A stretch of 31,252 bases of DNA, from the NCBI GenBank assembly GCA_039916225.1, contig JBDSLU010000106.1, forward strand, positions 1 to 31,252, given 5' to 3'. Origin of the DNA: JBDSLU01 sp039916225 (GTDB taxonomy: Bacteria; Acidobacteriota; Vicinamibacteria; Vicinamibacterales; Vicinamibacteraceae). The notes beneath the pieces are model-generated. The model was given only the letters and a program-made list of their open reading frames with translations. It was not told the origin of the DNA and did no database searches. Made by a program: the position numbers and the translations under genes. Shown piece by piece: positions 8,011 to 16,108 of this stretch. The stretch's first letter is position 1, and each line of letters starts with the position of its first letter.

Positions 8011-8946
8011 CTACTTGGGCGCCTGGACGGCGATGCGAATCGTCTTGCGGTACTTGATCGGCTTGCCGTCGGCGGTCGCCGGCTGATACTTCCAGCCCTT
8101 GGCGGCGCTGGTCACCATGCCGTCGTAGACCGGGTGGATGGGGCTGAGGAACTTGGCCTCCGAGACCTTGCCGGTTTCGTCGATCGTCAGCTCGAGGACA
8201 CCGGCCCTCAGCTGGGTCATGCGAATCAGGTTCGATGGAATCGGCGGCACCTTCTGCAGCACGGCGACCGGAGGGACGACCACGGCGGCCTTGGCCACCA
8301 GTTCGACCGGGGCGGCGGCCGGCGCAGGGGCAGCAGCCGGAGCCGCGGCCGAAGCCGACAGATCCAGGAAGCCCTTGGCCAGCGTGCCGAGGTCGGCCAG
8401 CTTGCCCTGCATGTCGGCATCGGCCAGCATCGTCATCAGCTGCTCGAACCCGGCGCGGGCGTCGACCGTCTCCTTCTTGTCGTAGAGCGCCTTCGACTCG
8501 GCATACAGCGTCGTGGCAATCTGCGGCAGCAGGTCACGGCGCACTTCGGTGAAGGCGGTGACGACGCGCGGCGGCGTCGAGCCGGCGTCGAGCGTGTAGA
8601 GCGGGTCGCTTTTCACCACGATACCCATGGCCAGGCGCGCTTCGTCCTTGCGGCCGAGCGCCAGCAGGCAGAGGAAGCGGTATTCCTCGACGTCGCGGGC
8701 ATCGGTCGCCGACAGCGCGGCCTTGTTCGCGGCCAGCTGCTGCAGCGTGGTGAGCGCCTCGTCATACGCCGCCGCCTGGTACTGCGTGCGGGCGTTGGCG
8801 AGCAGGTCCTGGGCGCCCGCGAGCCGCGGGATCGACATCAGGATCAGCGTCGCGAACATCAGAGCCCACAGAACGATGGGATTCAGGGAGGCCGTGACTG
8901 GAAGCGCCTGCGCGCGGGTTGTCGACATGTGGCGGATGGGCTTCAT
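8011..8946 (-). CDS. Secreted protein with TonB C-terminal-like domain
   Basis: A 311-residue protein. Residues about 22-40 are a hydrophobic export signal, with likely cleavage after AGA at 45. Residues ~46-200 are helical and repeat-like, similar to TPR-containing secreted proteins (YQAAAYDEALTTLQQLA). An Ala/Pro linker at about 203-218 leads to a C-terminal domain (~240-308) of the TonB_C type: GVLELTIDETGKVSEAKFL, then AAKGWKYQPATADGKPI and a closing strand KTIRIAVQ. TonB_C normally contacts outer-membrane partners; here there is no TonB N-terminal anchor plus Pro-rich rod in the classical arrangement, so partner binding is inferred. ATG 8946 has GAGGA five bases upstream. It is the last gene of the operon, 26 bp after the PEGA lipoprotein. 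Confidence 0.82.
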   Translation of the reverse strand: MKPIRHMSTTRAQALPVTASLNPIVLWALMFATLILMSIPRLAGAQDLLANARTQYQAAAYDEALTTLQQLAANKAALSATDARDVEEYRFLCLLALGRKDEARLAMGIVVKSDPLYTLDAGSTPPRVVTAFTEVRRDLLPQIATTLYAESKALYDKKETVDARAGFEQLMTMLADADMQGKLADLGTLAKGFLDLSASAAAPAAAPAPAAAPVELVAKAAVVVPPVAVLQKVPPIPSNLIRMTQLRAGVLELTIDETGKVSEAKFLSPIHPVYDGMVTSAAKGWKYQPATADGKPIKYRKTIRIAVQAPK

Positions 8947-8972
8947 GACTGTCCTCGGTCGGCGAACTGTCG

Positions 8973-9953
8973 CTACTTCTTTGTGAGTGTGACGGCCAGA
9001 CGTGTGGCCTTGCCGCTGGCAACGGTCACCATCTGTCGCAGCTCGACGAACTGCGGGTTACGGAAAATCACTTCGTGCGTTCCGGCGGTGACCGAGGCGT
9101 TGGCGATGGGTGTCTCGCCGAGGCTGCGGCCGTCCAGGTAAACCTCGGCCCAGGGCGCGGCGTTCAGGTTGACCGTGCCATCGGGCACGTTGACCTCGAC
9201 GCGGGCGACGCGGCCGGCCGACACCTCGACGCGCTTCGCAGTGGAGTAATCGGCAGCGCGGAGCTGAAGGTCATAGCTGCCCGGAGCGAGGGGCAGGCGG
9301 CGGCCCGAGGTGCCGATCTGGCGGCCACCCTGGAGCACCTGCATCTCGATGGGCGCGTCGACGAGCACCCAGCCGTTGCTGGGCTCGGTGACCGCCGCCG
9401 CCGTCGCCTGGGCAACCTGCGGGCGATCGAGACTCAGGCGGATGGTCGCCGTGGCGCCGGCTTCGACGCTGACCGACTGCTTGGCGTTGGAGCCGTCCGG
9501 CGCCGTCACGGAGACGGAGTGCGAGCCGGGCGAGAGATCGAGGACGGTGATCGGCGTGACGCCGGCCGGCCTGTTGTCGACCAGCACCTTGGCCCCGGCC
9601 GGATCCGTCCGGACGAACAGGCTGCCGGTCTGGACGGCGCGATCGAGGTCGACGCTCTGCGTCACTTCCGCGCCAGCGACGACGCCGACGGTCAGGGTGC
9701 GCGCCTTGCTGTTGGCTTCGAGGCGGACGCGGTGCGGACCGGCCGGCAGGTCGAGACGCAGCGGGGTCATCCCGCGCGGCGCGTCGTCGATGTAGACGCG
9801 TGCCTGCGGCTTCGACTCGAGCGCGAGCGTGCCCATCTCGGGAGCCGCCGCCGAACCCGTGCCGCCGGCACCGGTCGACGAAGGCGTACCGCTGCAGGCT
9901 GACACCGCGACGAGCGCGGCAGTGACGATGAGCAGAGCGTGCTGGGGCTTCAC
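8973..9953 (-). CDS. PEGA-repeat lipoprotein
   Basis: A 326-residue protein starting with GTG 9953, which has GAGGA five bases upstream. The signal ends in a lipobox, AVSAC, with lipidated Cys20. A Ser/Gly/Thr linker is followed by four tandem PEGA-like beta units at about 41-104, 110-175, 196-255 and 259-325. Units 1, 2 and 4 contain the family core (for example RVYIDDAPRGMTPLRLDLPA and EVYLDGRSLGETPIA); unit 3 is degenerate. PEGA domains are small extracytoplasmic folds thought to bind surface glycans or pack as spacers. Units 3 and 4 are clearly similar to the last two PEGA units of the pseudokinase encoded just upstream, so the two genes share a duplicated tail. It lies 50 bp downstream of the pseudokinase gene. 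Confidence 0.87.
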   Translation of the reverse strand: MKPQHALLIVTAALVAVSACSGTPSSTGAGGTGSAAAPEMGTLALESKPQARVYIDDAPRGMTPLRLDLPAGPHRVRLEANSKARTLTVGVVAGAEVTQSVDLDRAVQTGSLFVRTDPAGAKVLVDNRPAGVTPITVLDLSPGSHSVSVTAPDGSNAKQSVSVEAGATATIRLSLDRPQVAQATAAAVTEPSNGWVLVDAPIEMQVLQGGRQIGTSGRRLPLAPGSYDLQLRAADYSTAKRVEVSAGRVARVEVNVPDGTVNLNAAPWAEVYLDGRSLGETPIANASVTAGTHEVIFRNPQFVELRQMVTVASGKATRLAVTLTKK

Positions 9954-10003
9954 AAGTGTCCTCACTGCCGGGCGCGGCGATCCGCCCGTCCGGCGCTCGA
10001 TGT

Positions 10004-12166
10004 CTACCGGGCCATGTTCACGGTGACCCGGCCGTTCTCCCCGGCCTTGACGACGACCGTCTGTTTCAACTCGCCATGCTGCGGATGCCGGAACACGATC
10101 TCGTGCGTGCCGGCCCGAAGCGTGACGTTGGCGATGGGCGTTTCGCCCAGCGCGCGGCCGTCGACGGTCACGTCCGCCCACGGCGTGGCGTTGATGCTGA
10201 GGCCCCCCTCGGGGAGCGGAATCGTGACGCGGACCGTCTTGCCGGGCAGGACCTGCACGGTGCGGGTCGCCTGGAAGCCGAGCGCGTCGCTGCGGAATTC
10301 GAGCAGGTGGCTGCCCGGTTCGAGCGCGACCTTGCCCGACGCCGACGAGCCGAGCGGCCGGCCGTCTTCGAGAATCTGCAGATCTTCGGGCGCGTCCACC
10401 GTCATGAAGCCGGGGTTCGGCGCGGCCGGGGCGGCAGCAGCCACGGCGGCGGCTGCTGCGGCCGCAGCAGCAGTGGCCGTCGCGCGATCCGGCGTGCTCT
10501 TGGTCAACTCGATGACCTGCGACACTTCCTTGCCGGCGACGACGTTGACCTCGAGGGTCTTGGTCAGGCCGCCGTCCGCTTCGACGCGGACGCGGTGCAC
10601 GCCAGCCGACAGATCGAGGCGCAGTGGCGTGGTGCCCTTCGGCGTCTCGTCGATGAAGACGCGGGCGCGCGGCGTCGAGTCGATCGACACGGTACCCGTC
10701 GCGGCAACGGCCACCGGCGGGGGTGTCGTCGGGGCGGCGGCGCCACCGAACGGCTTGACGACGAAGACGACGACCGCGGCGATGGCGGCGAGGACAGCGA
10801 GGCCGCCGCCGATGACGATGGCCTTCGACGAGCCGCTCTTCTCGGCCGGTTCCGAGCCGTTCGCGTGCGTGTCGGTGTCGTAGCCGAGCTGGGCATTGCT
10901 GCTGCTGGACGGCCGCGCCGCCTTCACCTCGCGCGAGATGTCCCGCTTCGGCGTCCACGCCTGCGCCGGCGGCAGGTCGTTCTCGGACGGGGCCGGCCCC
11001 TCGGCCTTCATCGGCAGGTCGAGATCGGCCGGCGCGTCGATCGCGGCCGGCCGTTCGGCCTCGGGTTCGACGACGGGCGGCAGGTAGGCCTGATGCGAGC
11101 CGGAGTCGCGGCGGGCCACCGGGGCCGGCGTCTCGGCGACGCCGGGCGGCGTCCACGGCGTCTCGACCGCGTTCTTGGCGGCCGGCAGCTCGGGAGCGGC
11201 AGGCGTTCCCGCGACCGGCGCGGACACGGCGGCCTGCGGGGCCGTCATGCTGATCATGGTGGCCGGCTCCGTCGGCTCGGGCTCGCCCGCGGCCCGCGTC
11301 ACGAGCTCGGCGACGACGTCCGGCGTGGCGACGAGTCCGGCGCTGGCGATGGCTTCGTCGAGCGACGCCTGCGCCTCGATCGCCGAGGCGAACGGCCCGC
11401 CGAGGCGGAGGGCGCGCGTCAGCCAGCTGACGATCGCGGGGTGCAGCGGCTGGGTGCGGCCGTCGGCGCCGATCTCCTCGGCGCCGTTCAGCAGCGTCGC
11501 GAACGGCGGCGGGTACTGACGGTCGTAGATCGACTTGCCGCTGACCAGCGTCAGACCGAGATAGCCGAGCTGATAGACGTCCGACGCCTGCGTGAACGCT
11601 TCACTGCCGTCCGACGGCAGCGCCAGGCGATAGTCCTGCCACGCCTGCTGCGGCGTCAGGCCGAGCGAGGCGAGACCGGCGCCGGCGACGTATTCGGTGA
11701 CCACGACCCGGCCGGCCGGCGTCACCACCAGGCGTTCGGGGTTGAGCGAGCCGTGGCTCAGGTCGGCGCCGAGGGCGTGCAGCTGCGCGACGGCCGTGAC
11801 CATCTGCTGCAGCAGGCACATCCCGACGATCAGCTCGATCGGGACAGCGCTGCTCTGGGCCGAACGCAGCAGCTCCGAGAGTCGCTGCCCGTCGGCGTAA
11901 TTGGAGACGATGGCCAGCGCGGCGTTCTGGCCGGCCGGGCGATCGATCTGGCGCACCCGCGCATAGGCGGCGTGGCGGAAGTCGGCCAGGCGACGCTGGC
12001 GTTCCCGCACCGCCGCTTCGAACGCCGGCGCCGACGCGAGTTGCGGGCGCAGCCGGAGCATCTCGAGGCGGTCACCCGACTTCTTGTCGAAGCCGAGGAC
12101 GCGGTAGCCGAGGGCGTCCGAAAACGGCGCGACGGTCGCGGGAGACTTGGGGGGGAGCGCACTCAT
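10004..12166 (-). CDS. Membrane-anchored pseudokinase with C-terminal PEGA repeats
   Basis: A 720-residue protein. Residues ~20-285 have the outline of a Ser/Thr kinase: a helical C-lobe with SDVYQLGYLGLTLVSG (195-210), which corresponds to helix F of active kinases. The catalytic residues are gone. The loop that should read HRDLKPEN is HGSLNPER (138-145), with Ser140 for the catalytic Asp, Asn142 for Lys and Arg145 for Asn. DFG is replaced by TEY (157-159). No glycine-rich loop or VAIK lysine is seen near the N-terminus. A ~160-residue Pro/Ala/Glu-rich linker leads to one membrane helix (449-470), then PEGA units at about 491-555, 586-650 and 655-719, split by a poly-Ala stretch (564-582). 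It is probably a cytoplasmic binding module wired to an external domain. ATG 12166 lacks a ribosome site, so the start is less certain. Confidence 0.85.
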   Translation of the reverse strand: MSALPPKSPATVAPFSDALGYRVLGFDKKSGDRLEMLRLRPQLASAPAFEAAVRERQRRLADFRHAAYARVRQIDRPAGQNAALAIVSNYADGQRLSELLRSAQSSAVPIELIVGMCLLQQMVTAVAQLHALGADLSHGSLNPERLVVTPAGRVVVTEYVAGAGLASLGLTPQQAWQDYRLALPSDGSEAFTQASDVYQLGYLGLTLVSGKSIYDRQYPPPFATLLNGAEEIGADGRTQPLHPAIVSWLTRALRLGGPFASAIEAQASLDEAIASAGLVATPDVVAELVTRAAGEPEPTEPATMISMTAPQAAVSAPVAGTPAAPELPAAKNAVETPWTPPGVAETPAPVARRDSGSHQAYLPPVVEPEAERPAAIDAPADLDLPMKAEGPAPSENDLPPAQAWTPKRDISREVKAARPSSSSNAQLGYDTDTHANGSEPAEKSGSSKAIVIGGGLAVLAAIAAVVVFVVKPFGGAAAPTTPPPVAVAATGTVSIDSTPRARVFIDETPKGTTPLRLDLSAGVHRVRVEADGGLTKTLEVNVVAGKEVSQVIELTKSTPDRATATAAAAAAAAAVAAAAPAAPNPGFMTVDAPEDLQILEDGRPLGSSASGKVALEPGSHLLEFRSDALGFQATRTVQVLPGKTVRVTIPLPEGGLSINATPWADVTVDGRALGETPIANVTLRAGTHEIVFRHPQHGELKQTVVVKAGENGRVTVNMAR

Positions 12167-12267
12167 GGCAGTACAGACATCGGCACAGATCCGCTCTTGG
12201 CTCAACGCGACTGCGGCCCCCCGAGGCGCCCGGCCGAAAGGCCGCCTCGAAACGCCGCATGGCACAG

Positions 12268-12296
12268 ATGTGTCGCGGGCGCTCACGACTGTGCAA
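12268..12296 (-). promoter_or_regulatory. Candidate promoter of the pseudokinase operon
   Basis: On the minus strand TTGCAC (12291-12296) is followed after 17 bp by ACACAT (12268-12273). The -35 is good and the -10 is poor. It would give a leader of about 100 bases before ATG 12166. Confidence 0.25.
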
Positions 12297-12553
12297 GGGC
12301 CACGCCACCCCCTGCCGGAGCGCGCGGGTGTGCACAAACCGCGCGTTTCTGTTTCGTTTTGAGCAGTCGGCGGGTGAGGGCCGACAAAACTGGCGTCGGA
12401 CTGACGACGCCGGCGGTCGGAGTGTCGGACGGCCGGCCGGGAGCCGGCACGGCCACGGCCGTGCTACACGGGCCCGACGACCGGCTCACCAGAACGGCCC
12501 CATCCTCGCCCTCGTCCCGCGTCACCGCCGCGTCGGCTCCGGCGACCTTCCGA

Positions 12554-12559
12554 TAAGAT
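12554..12559 (+). promoter_or_regulatory. -10-like box of the prolyl oligopeptidase gene
   Basis: TAAGAT lies 21 bp before ATG 12581, with AGGTG (12570-12574) between them as a ribosome site. No recognisable -35 is found. Confidence 0.35.
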
Positions 12560-12580
12560 CAGCCCCGTGAGGTGCCCGTC

Positions 12581-14746
12581 ATGGCCGCTACCCGTGTCGT
12601 CGTCCGTGCCGTCGTCCGTGCCGTCGTTTCGGGGCTCGTGGTCGCCGCGATGACGACCGTCGCCGCGCAGATCCGGTATCCCGAGACCCGCTCGACCGAC
12701 CAGGCCGACGACTACTTCGGCCGGAAGGTCGCCGATCCGTACCGCTGGCTCGAGGACGACAACAGCGCCGAGACCGCCGCCTGGGTCGAGGCGCAGAACA
12801 AGGTCACCTTCGACTACCTGGCGACCATCCCGGTTCGCGACCCGCTGAAGACGCGGCTGACGACGCTGTGGAACTTCGAGCGCTACGGCGTGCCGAGCCG
12901 CGAGGGCGACTACTACATCTTCGCGCGCAACGACGGGCTGCAGAACCAGTCGGTCGTCTACAAGGCGAAGACGCTCGACGCGGCGCCCGAGGTGCTGATC
13001 GATCCGAACACGCTGTCGACCGACGGCACGGTCGCCCTCGCCGACACCGCGTTCACCGACGACGGCCGGCTGATGGCCTACGCCATCGCCAAGAGCGGCT
13101 CCGACTGGCACGAGTGGCGGGTGCGCGACGTCGCGACCAGCAAGGATCTGCCCGACACCATCCAGTGGTCGAAGTTCTCCAACGCCGCCTGGCTGAAGGA
13201 CGGCTCGGGCTTCTACTACGGCCGCTTCGACGCGCCCAAGGCCGGCGACGAGCTGTCCGGCGTCAACCAGAACCAGCGCATCTACTTCCACAAGATCGGG
13301 ACGGCGCAAACGGCGGACACGCTGACCTACGAGCGGCCCGATCACCCGACCTGGGGCTTCAGCCCCGTCGTCACCGACGACGGCCGCTACCTGCTCGTCT
13401 ACCAGAGCGAAGGGACCGAGAACAAGAACCGCATCTTCGTCCAGGACCTGGCGAAGCCCGGCGCCACGCTGGAGCCGTTCCTCGACGCGTTCGATGCCTA
13501 CTACTCGGTGGTCGGCAACGACGGCCCGACCTTCTACGTCGCGACCGACCGTGACGCGCCGCGCGGCAAGCTGGTGGCGATCGGCCTGACCGCGCCGCAG
13601 CCGGCGTCGTGGAAGACGCTGATCGCCGAGGGCCCCAACCGCGACGTGCTCGACGCGGTGACGATGCTCGGCGATCGCTTCGTCGTCACCTGGCAGATCG
13701 ACGCCCGGCACGCCCTGCGCGTCTACACCCTCGCCGGCGCCGTCGATCGCGAGATCGCGCTGCCGACGCTCGGCTCGGTCGGGTTCTCGTCGCACCGCCG
13801 CGATCGGGAAGGCTTCTACGCGTTCACCTCGTTCACGTATCCGTCGGCGGTGTATCGCTACGACCCGGCCAGCGGCGCCAGTGCGCCGTTCCGCACCTTG
13901 AAGCTCGCCTTCACGCCGTCGGACTTCGAGACGAGGCAGGTCTTCTACACGTCGAAGGACGGCACGAAGATCCCGATGTTCATCACCGGACGCAAGGGCT
14001 TCGTCCGCGACGGCAAGGCGCCGACGATCCTCTACGGCTACGGCGGCTTCAACATCTCACTGACGCCGGCGTTCTCGGTCGGCACCGTCGCCTGGCTCGA
14101 GCACGGTGGCCTCTACGCCCAGCCCAACCTGCGCGGCGGCGGCGAGTACGGCAAGGCGTGGCACGACGCCGGCCGGCTGCAGCAGAAGCAGAACGTCTTC
14201 GACGACTTCATCGCCGCCGCCGAATACCTGATCGCCGAGCAGTACACCTCGTCGCCGCGGCTGGCGATTTCCGGCGGCAGCAACGGCGGCCTGCTGGTCG
14301 GCGCGGCGATGACGCAGCGGCCCGAGCTGTTCGGCGCGGCGCTGCCGGCCGTCGGCGTCATGGACATGCTGCGCTTCCACAAGTTCACCATCGGCTGGGC
14401 GTGGAAGTCGGACTACGGCAGCAGCGAGACGAAGGAGGGCTTCGACACGCTGATCAAGTACTCGCCGCTGCAGAACCTGAAGCCGGGCACGAAGTACCCG
14501 GCGACGCTGGTGACCACCGGCGATCACGACGATCGCGTCGTGCCGGCGCACAGCTTCAAGTTCGCCGCGGCCCTGCAGCAGGCCCAGGCGGGCCCGGCCC
14601 CGGTGCTGATCCGCATCGAGACCAAAGCCGGCCATGGGGCCGGCAAGCCGACCAGCAAGCAGATCGCCGAACGCGCCGACGTCATGGCATTCACGCTGCG
14701 CGCCCTCGGCGTCGAGCTCGAGGCGGGGCCGCGCTCGAACCCGTGA
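12581..14746 (+). CDS. Secreted prolyl oligopeptidase (S9A family)
   Basis: A 721-residue serine peptidase that cleaves short peptides after proline. A signal peptide covers residues 1-29 (basic MAATRVVVRAVVRAVV, then hydrophobic, ending VAA before Gln30), so it acts in the periplasm or outside. The N-terminal propeller region starts YPETRSTDQADDYFG and contains DPYRWLEDD, a hallmark of the family. The C-terminal hydrolase has the triad: Ser567 in GGSNGG, the Asp in DHDDRVV (648-654) and His685 in KAGHGAGKP. Length and motif spacing match characterised members (pig enzyme about 710). I chose ATG 12581, with AGGTG six bases before it, over GTG 12572. The stop overlaps the start of chrA. Confidence 0.95.
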   Translation: MAATRVVVRAVVRAVVSGLVVAAMTTVAAQIRYPETRSTDQADDYFGRKVADPYRWLEDDNSAETAAWVEAQNKVTFDYLATIPVRDPLKTRLTTLWNFERYGVPSREGDYYIFARNDGLQNQSVVYKAKTLDAAPEVLIDPNTLSTDGTVALADTAFTDDGRLMAYAIAKSGSDWHEWRVRDVATSKDLPDTIQWSKFSNAAWLKDGSGFYYGRFDAPKAGDELSGVNQNQRIYFHKIGTAQTADTLTYERPDHPTWGFSPVVTDDGRYLLVYQSEGTENKNRIFVQDLAKPGATLEPFLDAFDAYYSVVGNDGPTFYVATDRDAPRGKLVAIGLTAPQPASWKTLIAEGPNRDVLDAVTMLGDRFVVTWQIDARHALRVYTLAGAVDREIALPTLGSVGFSSHRRDREGFYAFTSFTYPSAVYRYDPASGASAPFRTLKLAFTPSDFETRQVFYTSKDGTKIPMFITGRKGFVRDGKAPTILYGYGGFNISLTPAFSVGTVAWLEHGGLYAQPNLRGGGEYGKAWHDAGRLQQKQNVFDDFIAAAEYLIAEQYTSSPRLAISGGSNGGLLVGAAMTQRPELFGAALPAVGVMDMLRFHKFTIGWAWKSDYGSSETKEGFDTLIKYSPLQNLKPGTKYPATLVTTGDHDDRVVPAHSFKFAAALQQAQAGPAPVLIRIETKAGHGAGKPTSKQIAERADVMAFTLRALGVELEAGPRSNP
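12599..12627. repeat. In-frame 12-bp tandem repeat in signal-peptide codons
   Basis: GTCGTCCGTGCC occurs twice in a row (12599-12610, 12611-12622) followed by a partial third copy. It encodes the repeated Val-Val-Arg-Ala of the peptidase signal peptide. A change in copy number would keep the frame. Confidence 0.7.
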
Positions 14747-16101
14747 TCGACGCGGAGCCGGGGCCGGATGGGCCCGTTCCGGCGGCCGCGCCGGCGCCGG
14801 CCATCGGGCTCGCCGAGGCGACGCGCTTCTGGCTGAAGCTCGGGTTCATCAGCTTCGGCGGCCCGGCCGGCCAGATCGCGATCATGCATCGCGAGCTGGT
14901 CGACGAGCGCCGCTGGATCAGCGAAGGGCGCTTTCTCCACGCGCTGTCGTTCTGCATGGTGCTGCCCGGGCCCGAAGCGCAGCAGCTCGCCACCTACATC
15001 GGCTGGCTGCTGCACCGCACCTGGGGCGGCATCATCGCCGGCGGCCTGTTCGTGCTGCCGTCGCTCGCCATCCTGATCGCGCTGTCATGGATCTACGTCG
15101 CCTTCGGTACGCTGCCGGCGGTGGCCGGGGCGTTCGCGGCGGTCAAGCCGGCGGTGGTCGCGATCATCGTCCACGCCGTGCACCGCATCGGCAGCCGTGC
15201 CCTGACGACACCGACGGCGTGGAGCGTCGCCGGCCTGTCGTTCGCCGGGATGATCCTTGGCGTGCCCTTTCCGATCATCATCGGCGTCGCCGCGCTTGCC
15301 GGGATCGTGATCGGCCGTCTGCTGCCGGACCAGCTGCGGGCCGGCCGCCGGCACGGCGCCAAGGGCGCATCCGCCGCTCCTGCGCTGCTCGACGACGACA
15401 CGCCGACGCCAGCCCACGCCCGATTCCACGCCGGACGCCTGGCCGGTGTCATCGCCACCGGCCTGGGCCTGTGGGCGACGCCGCTGGCGTGGCTGGCGTC
15501 GGCCCACGGCGAGGCGACGCTGGCGCGGATGGCGTGGTTCTTCACCAAGGCCGCGCTCCTCACCTTTGGCGGCGCCTACGCCGTGCTGCCCTACGTCGTG
15601 CAGGGCGCCGTGCACGAGCATGGATGGCTGACGGCGGCGCAGATGATCGACGGGCTGGCGCTCGGCGAGACGACGCCTGGACCGCTGATCATGGTCGTCA
15701 CCTTCGTCGGCTTCGTCGGCGGCCATGCCCAGGCCCTGTTCGGTCCGGACCGCGCCTGGCTGGCCGGCGTCGCCGCAGCCGTCGTCGTCAGCTGGTTCAC
15801 GTTCCTGCCGTCGTTCGTGTTCGTGCTGGCCGGCGGGCCGATCGTCGAGTCGGCGCGCGACGACGTGACCTTTGTTGCCCCGCTCTCGGCCATCACGGCC
15901 GCCGTGGTCGGCGTCATCCTGCACCTGGCGGTGTTCTTCGGTGGACACGTGTTCTGGCCGGCGGGGTTGGCCGGGCCCTTCGACCTGCGGGCGCTGCTGA
16001 TCGCGCTCGCCGCCAGCGTCGCGCTGTTCCGCTTCACGCGCCACGTCATCGAAGTGATCGTGGTCTGCGCCGTGTTCGGCGCCCTGACCGCCTGGTGGTA
16101 G
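14743..16101 (+). CDS. chrA: Chromate transporter, two-domain ChrA type
   Basis: A 452-residue polytopic membrane protein of the CHR superfamily, which exports chromate from the cytoplasm in characterised members. Two homologous CHR halves are present. The first begins TRFWLKLGFISFGGPAGQIAIMH and contains FCMVLPGPEAQQLATYIGW; the second begins AWFFTKAALLTFGGAYAVLPYV and contains GLALGETTPGPLIMV. A charged, poorly conserved loop with DDDTPTP separates them. Start is GTG 14743, which shares four bases (GTGA) with the stop of the peptidase gene, so translation is coupled; the alanine/proline-rich first 20 residues are not conserved. Whether chromate is the true substrate here cannot be told. It converges on the kinase gene with a 7-bp gap. 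Confidence 0.93.
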   Translation: MIDAEPGPDGPVPAAAPAPAIGLAEATRFWLKLGFISFGGPAGQIAIMHRELVDERRWISEGRFLHALSFCMVLPGPEAQQLATYIGWLLHRTWGGIIAGGLFVLPSLAILIALSWIYVAFGTLPAVAGAFAAVKPAVVAIIVHAVHRIGSRALTTPTAWSVAGLSFAGMILGVPFPIIIGVAALAGIVIGRLLPDQLRAGRRHGAKGASAAPALLDDDTPTPAHARFHAGRLAGVIATGLGLWATPLAWLASAHGEATLARMAWFFTKAALLTFGGAYAVLPYVVQGAVHEHGWLTAAQMIDGLALGETTPGPLIMVVTFVGFVGGHAQALFGPDRAWLAGVAAAVVVSWFTFLPSFVFVLAGGPIVESARDDVTFVAPLSAITAAVVGVILHLAVFFGGHVFWPAGLAGPFDLRALLIALAASVALFRFTRHVIEVIVVCAVFGALTAWW

Positions 16102-16108
16102 TTCGCCG

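Larger units (their letters stand above)
12167..12580. other. 414-bp divergent intergenic region
   Basis: This gap separates the divergent pseudokinase operon and the prolyl oligopeptidase gene. Candidate promoters are listed separately. Around 12340-12375 it contains the least GC-rich stretch nearby (GTTTCTGTTTCGTTTTGAG). Open frames crossing it are continuations of antisense shadows; no gene is supported. Confidence 0.6.

Noticed and set aside
8973..11156. Single 727-residue frame joining the PEGA lipoprotein to upstream sequence
   Set aside because: Upstream of GTG 9953 the frame is the wrong phase of the pseudokinase gene; lipoprotein signal and ribosome site mark the true start.
9956..12556. 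866-residue plus-strand open frame opposite the pseudokinase
   Set aside because: Shadow typical of high-GC DNA; composition is Arg/Gly/Val/Asp-rich, while the minus strand has membrane helix, PEGA units and kinase-like fold.
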